Assembly (NCBI RefSeq): GCF_900119795.1
Contig: NZ_LT634361.1
Coordinates: 1,860,001 to 1,924,000, forward strand
Direction of reading: 5' to 3'
DNA: 64,000 nt
Origin: Tenacibaculum maritimum NCIMB 2154
GTDB taxonomy: Bacteria > Bacteroidota > Bacteroidia > Flavobacteriales > Flavobacteriaceae
Below are positions 16,508 to 25,347 of the stretch, piece after piece; the first letter of the stretch is position 1, and each line of letters opens with the position of its first letter. The translations under genes and the position numbers were made by a program. The notes under the pieces were generated by a model. That model saw nothing but the letters and a program-made list of their open reading frames with translations, was not told the origin of the DNA and did no database searches.

Positions 16508-18124
16508 TTAATCCAAAGCAGGTAAAACAAAATTATCTAAAATACTTTTTCTATTCATCATTTTTTCAATAGCATCTACCTCTCTGGGCGCTTCTTGTGA
16601 CAAATTTTTAGCTCCTTTTTTAGTGATTAAAATATCATCTTCTATTCGAACTCCTATTCCCCACCATTTTTTATCACATGGACTTCCTTCTGGAATATAA
16701 ATACCAGGCTCTACAGTAATTACCATGTTCTCTTGGAACTTACCATACGTTCCTGGGTCATGAACATCGAGCCCTATATGATGGGAAGTACCATGAGGGA
16801 AATAATTATGTGCTTCTTCTTCTGATTTCAGAATTCCTAAATCGGTTAAACCTTTGTTGATCACTCTTTTTGCAGCTACTCCTGGTGCCCAAAAATCATT
16901 ACCTATTTTACATTCGGCAATTCCTTCATTTTGAGCTTTTAATACAATATTATAAATTGTTCGTTGCTCCTCTGAAAACTTCCCATTGGCAGGTATTGTA
17001 CGTGTAACATCCGCGGTATATCCACGATACTCAGCTCCTAAATCCATTAAAACCAAATCACTTCCTACTCTTACTCTATTATTATCTATATAGTGCAATA
17101 CACATCCATTATTACCTGCACCAACAATAGAAGGATACCCTTCATGCTCTGCGCCATATTTTTTATACACAAACTCATGAATTCCCTGAATTTCCGCCTC
17201 ACTCATATGAGGTTTCATTGCTTTCATTACCTCTATTTGTCCAATTGCAGAAATACGAATGGCTTTTATTAATAATTTTAGTTCTTCTCTTGATTTTACC
17301 TCACGTAGTTCAGCCATTGATCTTATTAAAAAATCAGCATCAATATTAGTTCTTTTATTTAAATGTGTGGCTACCTTTTCTTTTAGTTCTTTTTTTACTT
17401 CATCACTAAAAGTTGTCTTATATTTTTGTAAAATTTCATCCTCCTCTAAATCAGGATAATCAATAACAATCTTTCCTATTACCTGAGCTACATTAGCACT
17501 ATTCTCTATAGGTGTCGATTTAATCAACTCATATATTTGCTTTTTAACTGGCGATAAAAACAATGATGCATCATACCCTGATTGTTCTTTAAAGCTTTTT
17601 ACCAAATCATATACATCTGCGTTATCATCTAAGTTTCGATGATCGTTTTTAAACTTTTCAACAAATACTTTATCAAATTTCTTGAAATTATTTTCAGTCT
17701 CTAAAAATACTCTTGCGGGCTTTACATTTGAAAATCCTAGTATTTCTTTTGCTTCTTGCACCCCTAAACGCTTCCCATTCCACATTTCATAATGAGGATC
17801 TTTTTTTTGAACATATAAAACTTCATTAAAAGAATTTCCTTTAACATCTTTTTGTTTATCAGAATACACCAATAAAACAGCATTGGGCTCTCTATGCCCT
17901 GTTAAATAATAAAAATTAGGATCTTGATGAAAGATATAATCTACATCATTAGCTCTATTTCTAATAGAATTGGAAAAGAAAATAGCTACTGAATTTTTTG
18001 GCATTTTTGCTCTCAGTAAACCTCTTCTTTCTTTGTGAAATTCTTTAGATAAATAATCTGTAGGGGTTTGTGCAATGCCTACTGTTCCTATAAACAGTAA
18101 TACCACAAATATAGTTTTTATCAT
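16508..18124 (-). CDS. pepP: Secreted Xaa-Pro aminopeptidase (M24B)
   Basis: The protein removes N-terminal residues that precede proline. It has an aminopeptidase P N-terminal domain (residues about 20-200) and a pita-bread M24 catalytic domain. All five metal ligands are visible: Asp in LMDLGAEYRG and TADVTRT, His in TSHHIGLDVHDPG, Glu in VEPGIYIPEG and Glu in GVRIEDDIL. I chose the ATG at 18122-18124 because it gives a clean signal peptide (MIKTIFVVLLFIGTVGIAQ); the longer frame adds ten residues. The signal peptide means it works outside the cytoplasm, in peptide use rather than protein maturation. Confidence 0.92.
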   Translation of the reverse strand: MIKTIFVVLLFIGTVGIAQTPTDYLSKEFHKERRGLLRAKMPKNSVAIFFSNSIRNRANDVDYIFHQDPNFYYLTGHREPNAVLLVYSDKQKDVKGNSFNEVLYVQKKDPHYEMWNGKRLGVQEAKEILGFSNVKPARVFLETENNFKKFDKVFVEKFKNDHRNLDDNADVYDLVKSFKEQSGYDASLFLSPVKKQIYELIKSTPIENSANVAQVIGKIVIDYPDLEEDEILQKYKTTFSDEVKKELKEKVATHLNKRTNIDADFLIRSMAELREVKSREELKLLIKAIRISAIGQIEVMKAMKPHMSEAEIQGIHEFVYKKYGAEHEGYPSIVGAGNNGCVLHYIDNNRVRVGSDLVLMDLGAEYRGYTADVTRTIPANGKFSEEQRTIYNIVLKAQNEGIAECKIGNDFWAPGVAAKRVINKGLTDLGILKSEEEAHNYFPHGTSHHIGLDVHDPGTYGKFQENMVITVEPGIYIPEGSPCDKKWWGIGVRIEDDILITKKGAKNLSQEAPREVDAIEKMMNRKSILDNFVLPALD

Positions 18125-18266
18125 ATTTACATATATAAAAAATAAAATTAACATATTTTACATTCTCTTAAAAAAGATTAACAAAAGATTAAGGAATAAA
18201 TAATGCTTCTTTTTAACTCTTTTTTCAATACTTTAGCACAACTAATACAAATAACTAAATTATATA

Positions 18267-19349
18267 ATGAAAAATACAGCATTAACTCATATACATGAAT
18301 CTCTTGGTGCTAAAATTGTTCCTTTTGCAGGTTATAATATGCCCGTTCAATATGAGGGTGTAAACATTGAGCACGAAACTGTTAGAAAAAGTGTAGGCGT
18401 TTTTGACGTTAGTCATATGGGAGAGTTTTTCTTAAAAGGAGAAAATGCCTTGGCTTTGATTCAAAAAATAACTTCTAATGACGCTTCTAAATTAATTCCA
18501 GGAAAAGCGCAATACAGTTGTATGCCTAATGATGAAGGTGGTATTATTGATGATCTAATCATTTATATGATTGCTGAAAATGAGTATATGCTTGTGGTAA
18601 ATGCCTCTAATATTGAAAAAGACTGGAATTGGATTTCTAAACATAATGACTTAAATGTTACTATGGAAAATCGTTCAGAAGAGTGGTCTTTATTAGCCAT
18701 CCAAGGACCTAAAGCTGCTGAAGCTATGCAATCATTAACTTCTGTTGACTTATCTGCTATTAAATTTTATACATTTGAAATTACAGATTTTGCAGGACTT
18801 CCTAATGTCATTGTTTCTGCTACTGGTTATACAGGTTCTGGCGGATTTGAAATTTATGTTAAAAATGAAGATGTAGAAACTGTTTGGAATAAAGTTTTTG
18901 AGGCTGGTGCCCACTGGGGAATTAAACCTATTGGACTAGCTGCTCGTGATACACTACGTTTAGAAATGGGGTATTGTTTATATGGTAATGATATTGATGA
19001 TACTACCTCTCCTCTTGAAGCTGGGCTTGGTTGGATTACAAAATTTACGAAAGATTTTGTGAATGCTGAAGAGTTAAAAGCACAGAAAGAAAACGGAATC
19101 ACTCGCAAACTAGTGGCTTTTGAGCTAACAGAACGCGGAATTCCTCGTCAAGGATACGATATTGTAAATGCCAAAGGTGATATTATAGGTACTGTTACCT
19201 CTGGAACTATGAGCCCTTCTCTAAGTAAAGGTATTGGCTTAGGTTATGTTCCTAAAGAACTTTCAAAAGTAGATTCCGAGATTTTTATACAAATTCGTAA
19301 AAAACAACTACCTGCTAAGGTTGTTAAACTTCCTTTTTACAAAGGATAA
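18267..19349 (+). CDS. gcvT: Glycine cleavage system T protein (aminomethyltransferase)
   Basis: GcvT moves the aminomethyl group from lipoylated H protein to tetrahydrofolate, releasing ammonia. The 360-residue protein has the typical start ([24 protein letters not shown] split by short gaps), the [11 protein letters not shown] motif with the conserved Asp, and the folate-site [22 protein letters not shown]. The C-terminal barrel reads [21 protein letters not shown]. Length and motifs are normal. The other glycine cleavage genes are not adjacent, as is usual in Flavobacteriaceae. A terminator follows. Confidence 0.97.
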   Translation: MKNTALTHIHESLGAKIVPFAGYNMPVQYEGVNIEHETVRKSVGVFDVSHMGEFFLKGENALALIQKITSNDASKLIPGKAQYSCMPNDEGGIIDDLIIYMIAENEYMLVVNASNIEKDWNWISKHNDLNVTMENRSEEWSLLAIQGPKAAEAMQSLTSVDLSAIKFYTFEITDFAGLPNVIVSATGYTGSGGFEIYVKNEDVETVWNKVFEAGAHWGIKPIGLAARDTLRLEMGYCLYGNDIDDTTSPLEAGLGWITKFTKDFVNAEELKAQKENGITRKLVAFELTERGIPRQGYDIVNAKGDIIGTVTSGTMSPSLSKGIGLGYVPKELSKVDSEIFIQIRKKQLPAKVVKLPFYKG

Positions 19350-19367
19350 AATAAAAAAATACCAATC

Positions 19368-19400
19368 AACCACTTAAAAATCAAATTTAAGTGGTTTTTT
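19368..19400 (+). terminator. Terminator of gcvT
   Basis: AACCACTTAAA / TTTAAGTGGTT stem followed by a T run, 19 bases after the stop codon. Confidence 0.8.
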
Positions 19401-19919
19401 TATATTTCATAAATATTGGCGTTACTGTCAACTACTTAAGTATTCACTTCTTGTGAGAATTCCAACGAGAGCCTCTTTTTATATCTTCAAAACTAGGTTG
19501 ACTCTTAAAGGCATTTAACTTCTCCTTGTTCAGAAATCCGCTAATTCACATATCTCCTTCCTCTAACCCTATGTATCTACAGCCTCACTAAAATCATTTT
19601 ACCTCCTATTTTTCCCTTGAAAGTTTTATGATCTTTCTTTAAGATACTCTTAAAGGTTGTTAAGCTTATTTTCACAAAGGATAATCTCAAAAAAGTAAGC
19701 AAACAACAAGCTTCTAAAAATTAGCATTTAAGGACTTCTCTTTCTGCTCTGTTCTAAAAACTATATAAAACTTCTCTTTTTCACCCTTGTTAAAAGAAGT
19801 TTAATTTACGTTAAAAAAACACTTCTTATTTATACTTTATTTGATTCTTTTTTAACACACTAACTAAATACATCCATATTTATTTGCAGCTTTATAATTA
19901 TTAAAAAACCCAAAACAAA
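19401..19919. other. Long intergenic region with a possible decayed minus-strand ORF
   Basis: No intact gene is seen. On the minus strand, 19545 to 19444, a frame reads FLNKEKLNAFKSQPSFEDI, continuing with KRGSRWNSHKK before a stop. It looks like the tail of a real protein whose upstream part is broken. The right end is A+T-rich, and TTTATTTG near 19880 is one mismatch from a -7 box for the next gene. Confidence 0.35.
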
Positions 19920-21098
19920 ATGAAAAAATTTAATCTATTATTAGTACTAGCAATAGCTGCACAAGTATTTACCTCTTGTGAAAACAATGAGGTTTTAAAT
20001 GAAGAAATTATTGCCAACTCGAAGAGCACTAAAAGCTTAAATCTAACGGAAAGCGAGCAAAAAATTTATACCACAATGTCTTCTTTACTAAAGGAAGGAA
20101 AGGGATTCAACTTTCCTTTAGAAAAAAACCAAGTAAACTTTATAAAGTCAGAAGAAGATCATTTTTTACAATTCGAAGGTGCTGCAAAAAAGTCTTATTT
20201 ATTGGAATCAGCAGATCATAACACCTCTTCTACTGTTATTTTGGAAGAAGACAATAAGGACATAGATATGCTTATAAAAACTACTGAGAAAGGTATGGAA
20301 AAGCTTTACACTTTTCACTTACGTCTCTCTTCAAATTCGCAAGCTATCAAACAATTAAAAGCTGTTAAAGAAGAAAAAGATGCTTCAAAACAGGTTTGTC
20401 AAATGGCTCCTTTAACAACGAATCCATCTAGAGAACTAAACTTTTTCATTGAAGGAGATGGACGTCCTAGAAGAGGTTCACACGGTAGGTATATAGGTGC
20501 TCCTGAAAAAAAGACTTCTTGGAGGATAATCATTCATAAGTCAGGAGAAGCTGATTTAGACATAGATAGGCAAGTTATGTTCATGAATAAAGCGCTTAGA
20601 GAGCTAGATGCTTTTAATAATTTTGTTGTTAGCTATTTAGATGCCTCTGCTTTTCATGAAAAGACAAAAAACAATTACGACTCAAAAAGTGTCTTAGAGC
20701 AATTTAACAAAGAACTAACTCATGCTCCTTTACACTACAATACACTTCCTGAATGGGTACATATTTTTGCTAGAAAGGAACCATTTGGTAAAACATTAGG
20801 TGAGGCATCAGGAATAGGGACAAAATGGAATAGAGCTGCAATTATAAGTGCTAGTGGTCCTTCTTCTGATGACGTTACTTTAGTGCATGAAATCGGTCAT
20901 TTATTTGGCGCTCATCATATTGATGGTACTATAAGAGACGGATTTGGTACTTATTCATCTATAATGCTTTCAGGACAAGATAGTTTCTCTGCCGCTCAAC
21001 TCTTTCCTACACTTTCTCGTTTTGACGATGATAAAAATAGATATACAATGATTCAGCAAATCCAAGGTGAAAGTTTTGGTGACCCAATACTTGAGTAA
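19920..21098 (+). CDS. Metzincin-type zinc metalloprotease lipoprotein
   Basis: The 392-residue protein has a lipoprotein leader with Cys20 (AAQVFTSCENNE). Near residue 324 is HEIGHLFGAHH, an exact HExxHxxGxxH zinc site with three histidine ligands, and about 20 residues later SSIMLSG provides the methionine of the metzincin Met-turn. The first 190 residues lack a recognised domain and may be a prodomain or substrate-binding part. The family resembles reprolysin-like or M12/M43-like bacterial proteases; the exact clan member is unclear. Being surface-anchored, it probably digests host or environmental protein. A strong terminator follows. Confidence 0.8.
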   Translation: MKKFNLLLVLAIAAQVFTSCENNEVLNEEIIANSKSTKSLNLTESEQKIYTTMSSLLKEGKGFNFPLEKNQVNFIKSEEDHFLQFEGAAKKSYLLESADHNTSSTVILEEDNKDIDMLIKTTEKGMEKLYTFHLRLSSNSQAIKQLKAVKEEKDASKQVCQMAPLTTNPSRELNFFIEGDGRPRRGSHGRYIGAPEKKTSWRIIIHKSGEADLDIDRQVMFMNKALRELDAFNNFVVSYLDASAFHEKTKNNYDSKSVLEQFNKELTHAPLHYNTLPEWVHIFARKEPFGKTLGEASGIGTKWNRAAIISASGPSSDDVTLVHEIGHLFGAHHIDGTIRDGFGTYSSIMLSGQDSFSAAQLFPTLSRFDDDKNRYTMIQQIQGESFGDPILE

Positions 21099-21133
21099 TC
21101 TTAATTTATTTTACATTATAAATCTTTTAATAC

Positions 21134-21164
21134 AAAAGCTTCTCGCATGATGCGAGAAGCTTTT
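21134..21164 (+). terminator. Strong terminator after the metzincin gene
   Basis: Perfect GC-rich stem AAAAGCTTCTCGCA / TGCGAGAAGCTTTT flanked by T, and probably usable in both directions, since the convergent SPFH gene ends about 35 bases further on. Confidence 0.85.
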
Positions 21165-21199
21165 ATCTTGATAATCATCCATACCAATTATTTTAGCAA

Positions 21200-22036
21200 T
21201 TACTGATTTCCTAAAATAATGGGCATTCCGTTTTTACCAGCGCCTATCAATACTACTTTGCTATTAGAAGATTGCGACAGCTTTAAAGTAGCCTCTATTC
21301 CTTTATCTTGTAATATTTTATCTGTTAAAGAAGCACTTAAAATTCTATTTGCATCTGCTTTTCCTTTTGCTTCAATTATTTGTTTTTCTGCTTCTTTTTG
21401 AGCAGTTACTAATCTAAACTCGTATTCCAAAGATTCTTGCTCTTGTTTCAATTTTCGTTCTATTGCATTTTTAATGCTTAGTGGCAATTCTACATCTCTA
21501 ACTAACACCTCATTTAATTGTACATATTGTTTGTCTAAAATCTTTTTAGTTTCTTCAAAAATCTCTTCTTGAATCGCATCTCTTTTACTAGAGTACAACT
21601 GCTCTGGTGTATAACGCCCCACAACACTTCTAGCTGCTGAGCGAATAGCTGGTTGTATCACTCTAGATACATAGTTTTCTCCTTTTTCCTGATGTAAAGC
21701 TCCTAATTTCTCATATCTAGGTTGATACCAAGCGGTCGCCTCTAATTGAATTTCTAAACCGTTAGAAGAAAGAACTTGCATCTTTTCAAATAATTCTTGT
21801 TGACGAACCTCATAAATAATCACGTCATTCCAAGGAGCTACCACGTGAAAACCTTCTCCTAAAGGCGGTTCATCTGTTACCACTCCTCCTCCAAAAGTTT
21901 TATATAACACACCTGCCTCTCCTGATTTTATTGTTTTGGTTGATTTTGTAAAAGCTACTATTGCTATTACAAGTAATAATACTAAAAAAAGCCCTCCTTT
22001 GGGGAATCTTATATCCAATTGTTGTCTGCTATTCAT
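21200..22036 (-). CDS. SPFH/prohibitin-family membrane protein
   Basis: The 278-residue protein has one N-terminal membrane helix (GGLFLVLLLVIAIVAF) and a prohibitin-type SPFH domain (about 35-220: IKSGEAGVLYKTFGG, GEGFHVVAPW, RSAARSVVGRYTPEQLYSS). A charged coiled-coil region follows (KLKQEQESLEYEFRLVTAQKEAEK, split by gaps, then AKGKADANRI). Prohibitin-like proteins form membrane rings, often regulating FtsH protease or membrane organisation. It lies 35 bases downstream of the metal ATPase gene on the same strand, so the two may be co-transcribed. A functional link to metal stress is only an inference. Confidence 0.88.
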   Translation of the reverse strand: MNSRQQLDIRFPKGGLFLVLLLVIAIVAFTKSTKTIKSGEAGVLYKTFGGGVVTDEPPLGEGFHVVAPWNDVIIYEVRQQELFEKMQVLSSNGLEIQLEATAWYQPRYEKLGALHQEKGENYVSRVIQPAIRSAARSVVGRYTPEQLYSSKRDAIQEEIFEETKKILDKQYVQLNEVLVRDVELPLSIKNAIERKLKQEQESLEYEFRLVTAQKEAEKQIIEAKGKADANRILSASLTDKILQDKGIEATLKLSQSSNSKVVLIGAGKNGMPIILGNQ

Positions 22037-22071
22037 ACCTTATCTTTGTTTTTATAGCTCCAAATGTACAA

Positions 22072-24051
22072 TTAATCTTCTTTAAATCGCAATAACCTAA
22101 GTGCATTAAGTACCACTAGCAAGGTAGAACCTTCATGAATTATCACTACGGGACCAATAGAAGCTACTCCAAACAATGTAGCTGGAATCAAAAGAGCTAC
22201 AACCCCTAAACTCATCCATAAATTTTGCTTGATAATAATTTTTGACGTCCTACTTAACCCTATTACAAATGGTAATTTCTCAATTTTATCCGACATCAAT
22301 GCGATATCCGCAGTTTCCAAAGCTACATCACTTCCAGCTGCCCCCATTGCTATCCCTACAGAGCTACTTGCCATTGCTGGGGCATCATTTACCCCATCAC
22401 CTACCATTGCTATTTTAGTATTCTTTTTCTGTAATTGCTGAATCGCAGAAACTTTTTCTTCTGGAAGTAATCCTCCCCTTACTTCTGACAAACCTATTTC
22501 ATTTGCTATTGCCTCTCCTACATTTTGATGATCTCCTGTTAACATTACCATCTTTTTTATTCCCAGTTTTTTTAAACTTTGTAAAGTTTCTTTTGCAAAC
22601 TTTCTTGGAGTATCCATCACCGTTAAAATTCCTATCAGTTTCTTATTATAAGCTACTAACATCGTGGTATTTCCTCCTTCAAGGAAACCTTTCATCATTT
22701 CTCTTACCTCCTCAGAAATAGAAATAGCTTTCGTTTCCATCAAATGTAAATTCCCAATAAATGCCTCTTTTTCCCTATATATAGCTCGAATTCCCATTCC
22801 TTGAAATGCCTCTATATTAGAAACCTCTCCTCTATTAACTGTAGCATATTTCGTTATTATTTCTTTAGATATTGCTTTTGCTAAAGGATGATTACTCAAA
22901 CTTTCTACACTCAAAACTAATTCTAGAAGAGTTTCTTTATCAGTATTATTTACAGTAATTATATTGGTTAATCTAGGAGTTCCTTCTGTTAATGTTCCTG
23001 TTTTATCAAAAGCTATCGTTGTTAAACTTCCTAAATCTTCCAAAGCTCTCCCTCCTTTAATCAGTACACCTCCTTTTGCTCCTCTAGCTACACCGCTAAG
23101 CACGGCGCTGGGGGTAGAAATAGCTAATGCGCAAGGGCTTGCTGCTACTAAAACTGTAATTGCCCTATATATACTTTGCTCAAATGATTCATCTATTACC
23201 AAATAAGCAAAACATAAAAGAAACACCAACACAATAACTATTGGAACAAACCACTTCTCAAACTTCTTCGTGAATAACTGAGTGGGAGATTTTTTAGTTT
23301 CCACTTCATTTACCATTTTTATCAATCGTGAAATAGTACTATCTTCATTAAGTTTTAACACTAGCACCTCTATCAGGTTATCTCCATTGATAGATCCTGT
23401 ATAAACTACATTTCTTTTATCAATTTCTTCAAACTTCAAATTTCCCACCTCTTCTTGAATTGCTTCTTTATCAACCGGCATACTTTCTCCTGTTATCGAA
23501 GCTTGATTTATACTCGTATGCCCTTTGATGATTACCCCATCTGCTCCAATTTTGGTATTGGGTTTTACCACTATAATGTCTTCTAATTTTAATTCTTCTA
23601 TCAGAATTTCTGCCGTAGTTTCTCCTCGCTTCACCAGCACCTTTTTGGGAGACAATTCTCCTAAAGCTTCGATAGATTTCTTAGCCTTTCCCATAGCATA
23701 ATTTTCCAATGAGTGCCCTAAACTAAATAAAAACAAAAGAAGTGCTCCTTCTTCCCATTTATTAATATAAGCAGCTCCTAAAGCAGCTATCAACATCAAG
23801 AAATCAATTTCAAATTCCCCCTTTCTTATTTTTTCAATAGCTTCCTTAGTTGTAAACCATCCTCCAAAAAAGAACGCTATTACAAAACTACCTAAAGTAT
23901 ATATTTCTTGAACATCAGTTAATTTCTCTAATACTACACCTAAAAAGAAAAAAAAACCACTCAAAATTGCAAAATACAACTCAGTGCTTTCCCCAAAGAT
24001 TCCACCATGGCTATGATCATGTTCTTTAGCCTTTAAATGTTTTTCTGACAT
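22072..24051 (-). CDS. P1B-type heavy-metal-transporting ATPase (SPC/HEGST type, Co/Zn-like)
   Basis: The 659-residue pump has the phosphorylation site DKTGTLTEG near residue 350, the P1B-specific Ser/His-Pro (SNHPLAKAI), the TGES actuator loop and the hinge GDGVNDAPAM. The membrane metal site reads SPCALAISTP near residue 302 instead of CPC, and the last helices contain HEGSTLLVVLNALRLL. SPC with HEGxT marks subgroup P1B-4, associated with Co, Zn, Ni or Cd export. A His-rich cytoplasmic start (KEHDHSHGG) replaces a CxxC domain. It stands just after the Czc efflux genes, separated by a terminator, and so belongs to the same resistance block. Confidence 0.9.
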   Translation of the reverse strand: MSEKHLKAKEHDHSHGGIFGESTELYFAILSGFFFFLGVVLEKLTDVQEIYTLGSFVIAFFFGGWFTTKEAIEKIRKGEFEIDFLMLIAALGAAYINKWEEGALLLFLFSLGHSLENYAMGKAKKSIEALGELSPKKVLVKRGETTAEILIEELKLEDIIVVKPNTKIGADGVIIKGHTSINQASITGESMPVDKEAIQEEVGNLKFEEIDKRNVVYTGSINGDNLIEVLVLKLNEDSTISRLIKMVNEVETKKSPTQLFTKKFEKWFVPIVIVLVFLLCFAYLVIDESFEQSIYRAITVLVAASPCALAISTPSAVLSGVARGAKGGVLIKGGRALEDLGSLTTIAFDKTGTLTEGTPRLTNIITVNNTDKETLLELVLSVESLSNHPLAKAISKEIITKYATVNRGEVSNIEAFQGMGIRAIYREKEAFIGNLHLMETKAISISEEVREMMKGFLEGGNTTMLVAYNKKLIGILTVMDTPRKFAKETLQSLKKLGIKKMVMLTGDHQNVGEAIANEIGLSEVRGGLLPEEKVSAIQQLQKKNTKIAMVGDGVNDAPAMASSSVGIAMGAAGSDVALETADIALMSDKIEKLPFVIGLSRTSKIIIKQNLWMSLGVVALLIPATLFGVASIGPVVIIHEGSTLLVVLNALRLLRFKED

Positions 24052-24108
24052 AATTATTTTATTTATTAATTTACACTCTCTTTTTTAATAAAAAGATGTA
24101 TTTAAAAA

Positions 24109-24143
24109 CACTATAGGGCACAATTAAAATTGTACCCTATAGT
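24109..24143 (-). terminator. Terminator between czcB and the metal ATPase gene
   Basis: ACTATAGGGCACAATT and AATTGTACCCTATAGT form a 16-pair stem with one mismatch. Read on the minus strand it is followed by GTTTTT. It would separate the Czc transcript from that of the ATPase, or act as a regulated partial stop. Confidence 0.7.
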
Positions 24144-24148
24144 TAGCT

Positions 24149-25345
24149 TTAATGCGCATGCCCTTCCATTCCTCCTGACTGTTGCAATAATTTTCCTTTT
24201 AAGAAATGAGCTCCTTTTGTAACTACTCTTATATTAAAATTATCACCTTGGATTGCTTTCACTTCCACAAAACCTTTATCAGAATTACCTATTGTAACCT
24301 CTAGAGGAATAAATTCTGTTTTACTTTCTGCCATAAATACAAAATATTCATCTCCTTTTTCTATCAGCGCATTTTCAGGAACAGTAAAAACTTCTCTTCC
24401 TTTTAGCAAAATCTCTGCATTGATAAACATTCCTGATTTTAATCTGTTCTCTTCATCTTCAAAATGCCCATGTACATTTACTGTTTTTGTTTTTTCATTT
24501 ACTTTTTGACTAATCAATTGAATAGCTCCTTTATACTCAACATCTACTCCAGAAGGTTTAAATATAAACTCATCTCCTTTTTTAATCTTAGTAATATCTG
24601 TTCCAAAAACATTTAATTCTGCATGCATATGGTCATTATCTATAATCTCCATCATTTCACTATTTGCCGCTAAAAACATTCCTTTATTCAAATTATTTTC
24701 TACTACATAACCTGAAATAGGCGCTTTTACCTCTACATACTGCTGAATTCCTTTAGTTACTATTTTATCTGGAGACAAACCCGCTAATTTTAATTGCTCT
24801 TTATAGCTATCCACCAAACTTTGCGCTGAACGATAAGCTCCTTCTACTATTTGATATGATTTCTTAGATGCTATCTCATTTTCTAGTAACATTTTTTTAC
24901 GCTTATAATCTGCCTGAGCAACATTTCTCTTATTTATAGCCTCTAAGTAAGCATACTGTAATTCAATAAAATTAGGATGTTGTAGTACAGCTATTATTTG
25001 TCCTTTTGTTACCTTATCACCAGGTAGCAAATTCGTTTTATGGACAAAAGCCTCTAGTGGAGCATATATCGTAGCTTTGCTCTGCGGAGGTACCTCTATA
25101 GTACCTGTTACTGCTACTCTATTCCGAATTTCTCTTTTTGTTATTTCTTCCGATTGAATACCTGCTGCTATCAATTGCTCCTTAGTTAGGTGAAGCTCGT
25201 TTTCATTATGCTCTTCCTTTGATTCTTTTTTAGAGTTCGGTACTCCTTCCTCAGCAGCATGATCGTGATCTGAATGATCGCCACCTTTTAAATTACAACT
25301 GATGATAAATATGGCAGTTACTGCTAATATGATAATTTTTTTCAT
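24149..25345 (-). CDS. CzcB-like RND efflux periplasmic adaptor (membrane fusion) lipoprotein
   Basis: The 398-residue adaptor has a lipoprotein leader (Cys17 in IFIISCNLK), a His/Asp-rich segment right after it (DHSDHDHAAEE), a barrel-sandwich hybrid domain split by a helical hairpin (VTGTIEVPPQSKATIYAPLE, then VKAPISGYVVENNLNKG), a beta-barrel and a membrane-proximal domain. The C-terminus ends GMEGHAH. It joins the inner-membrane RND pump to the outer-membrane channel, and the His-rich ends suggest zinc, cobalt or copper handling. Its ATG is two bases downstream of the czcA-C fusion stop, so the genes form one operon. Confidence 0.9.
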   Translation of the reverse strand: MKKIIILAVTAIFIISCNLKGGDHSDHDHAAEEGVPNSKKESKEEHNENELHLTKEQLIAAGIQSEEITKREIRNRVAVTGTIEVPPQSKATIYAPLEAFVHKTNLLPGDKVTKGQIIAVLQHPNFIELQYAYLEAINKRNVAQADYKRKKMLLENEIASKKSYQIVEGAYRSAQSLVDSYKEQLKLAGLSPDKIVTKGIQQYVEVKAPISGYVVENNLNKGMFLAANSEMMEIIDNDHMHAELNVFGTDITKIKKGDEFIFKPSGVDVEYKGAIQLISQKVNEKTKTVNVHGHFEDEENRLKSGMFINAEILLKGREVFTVPENALIEKGDEYFVFMAESKTEFIPLEVTIGNSDKGFVEVKAIQGDNFNIRVVTKGAHFLKGKLLQQSGGMEGHAH

Positions 25346-25347
25346 TG

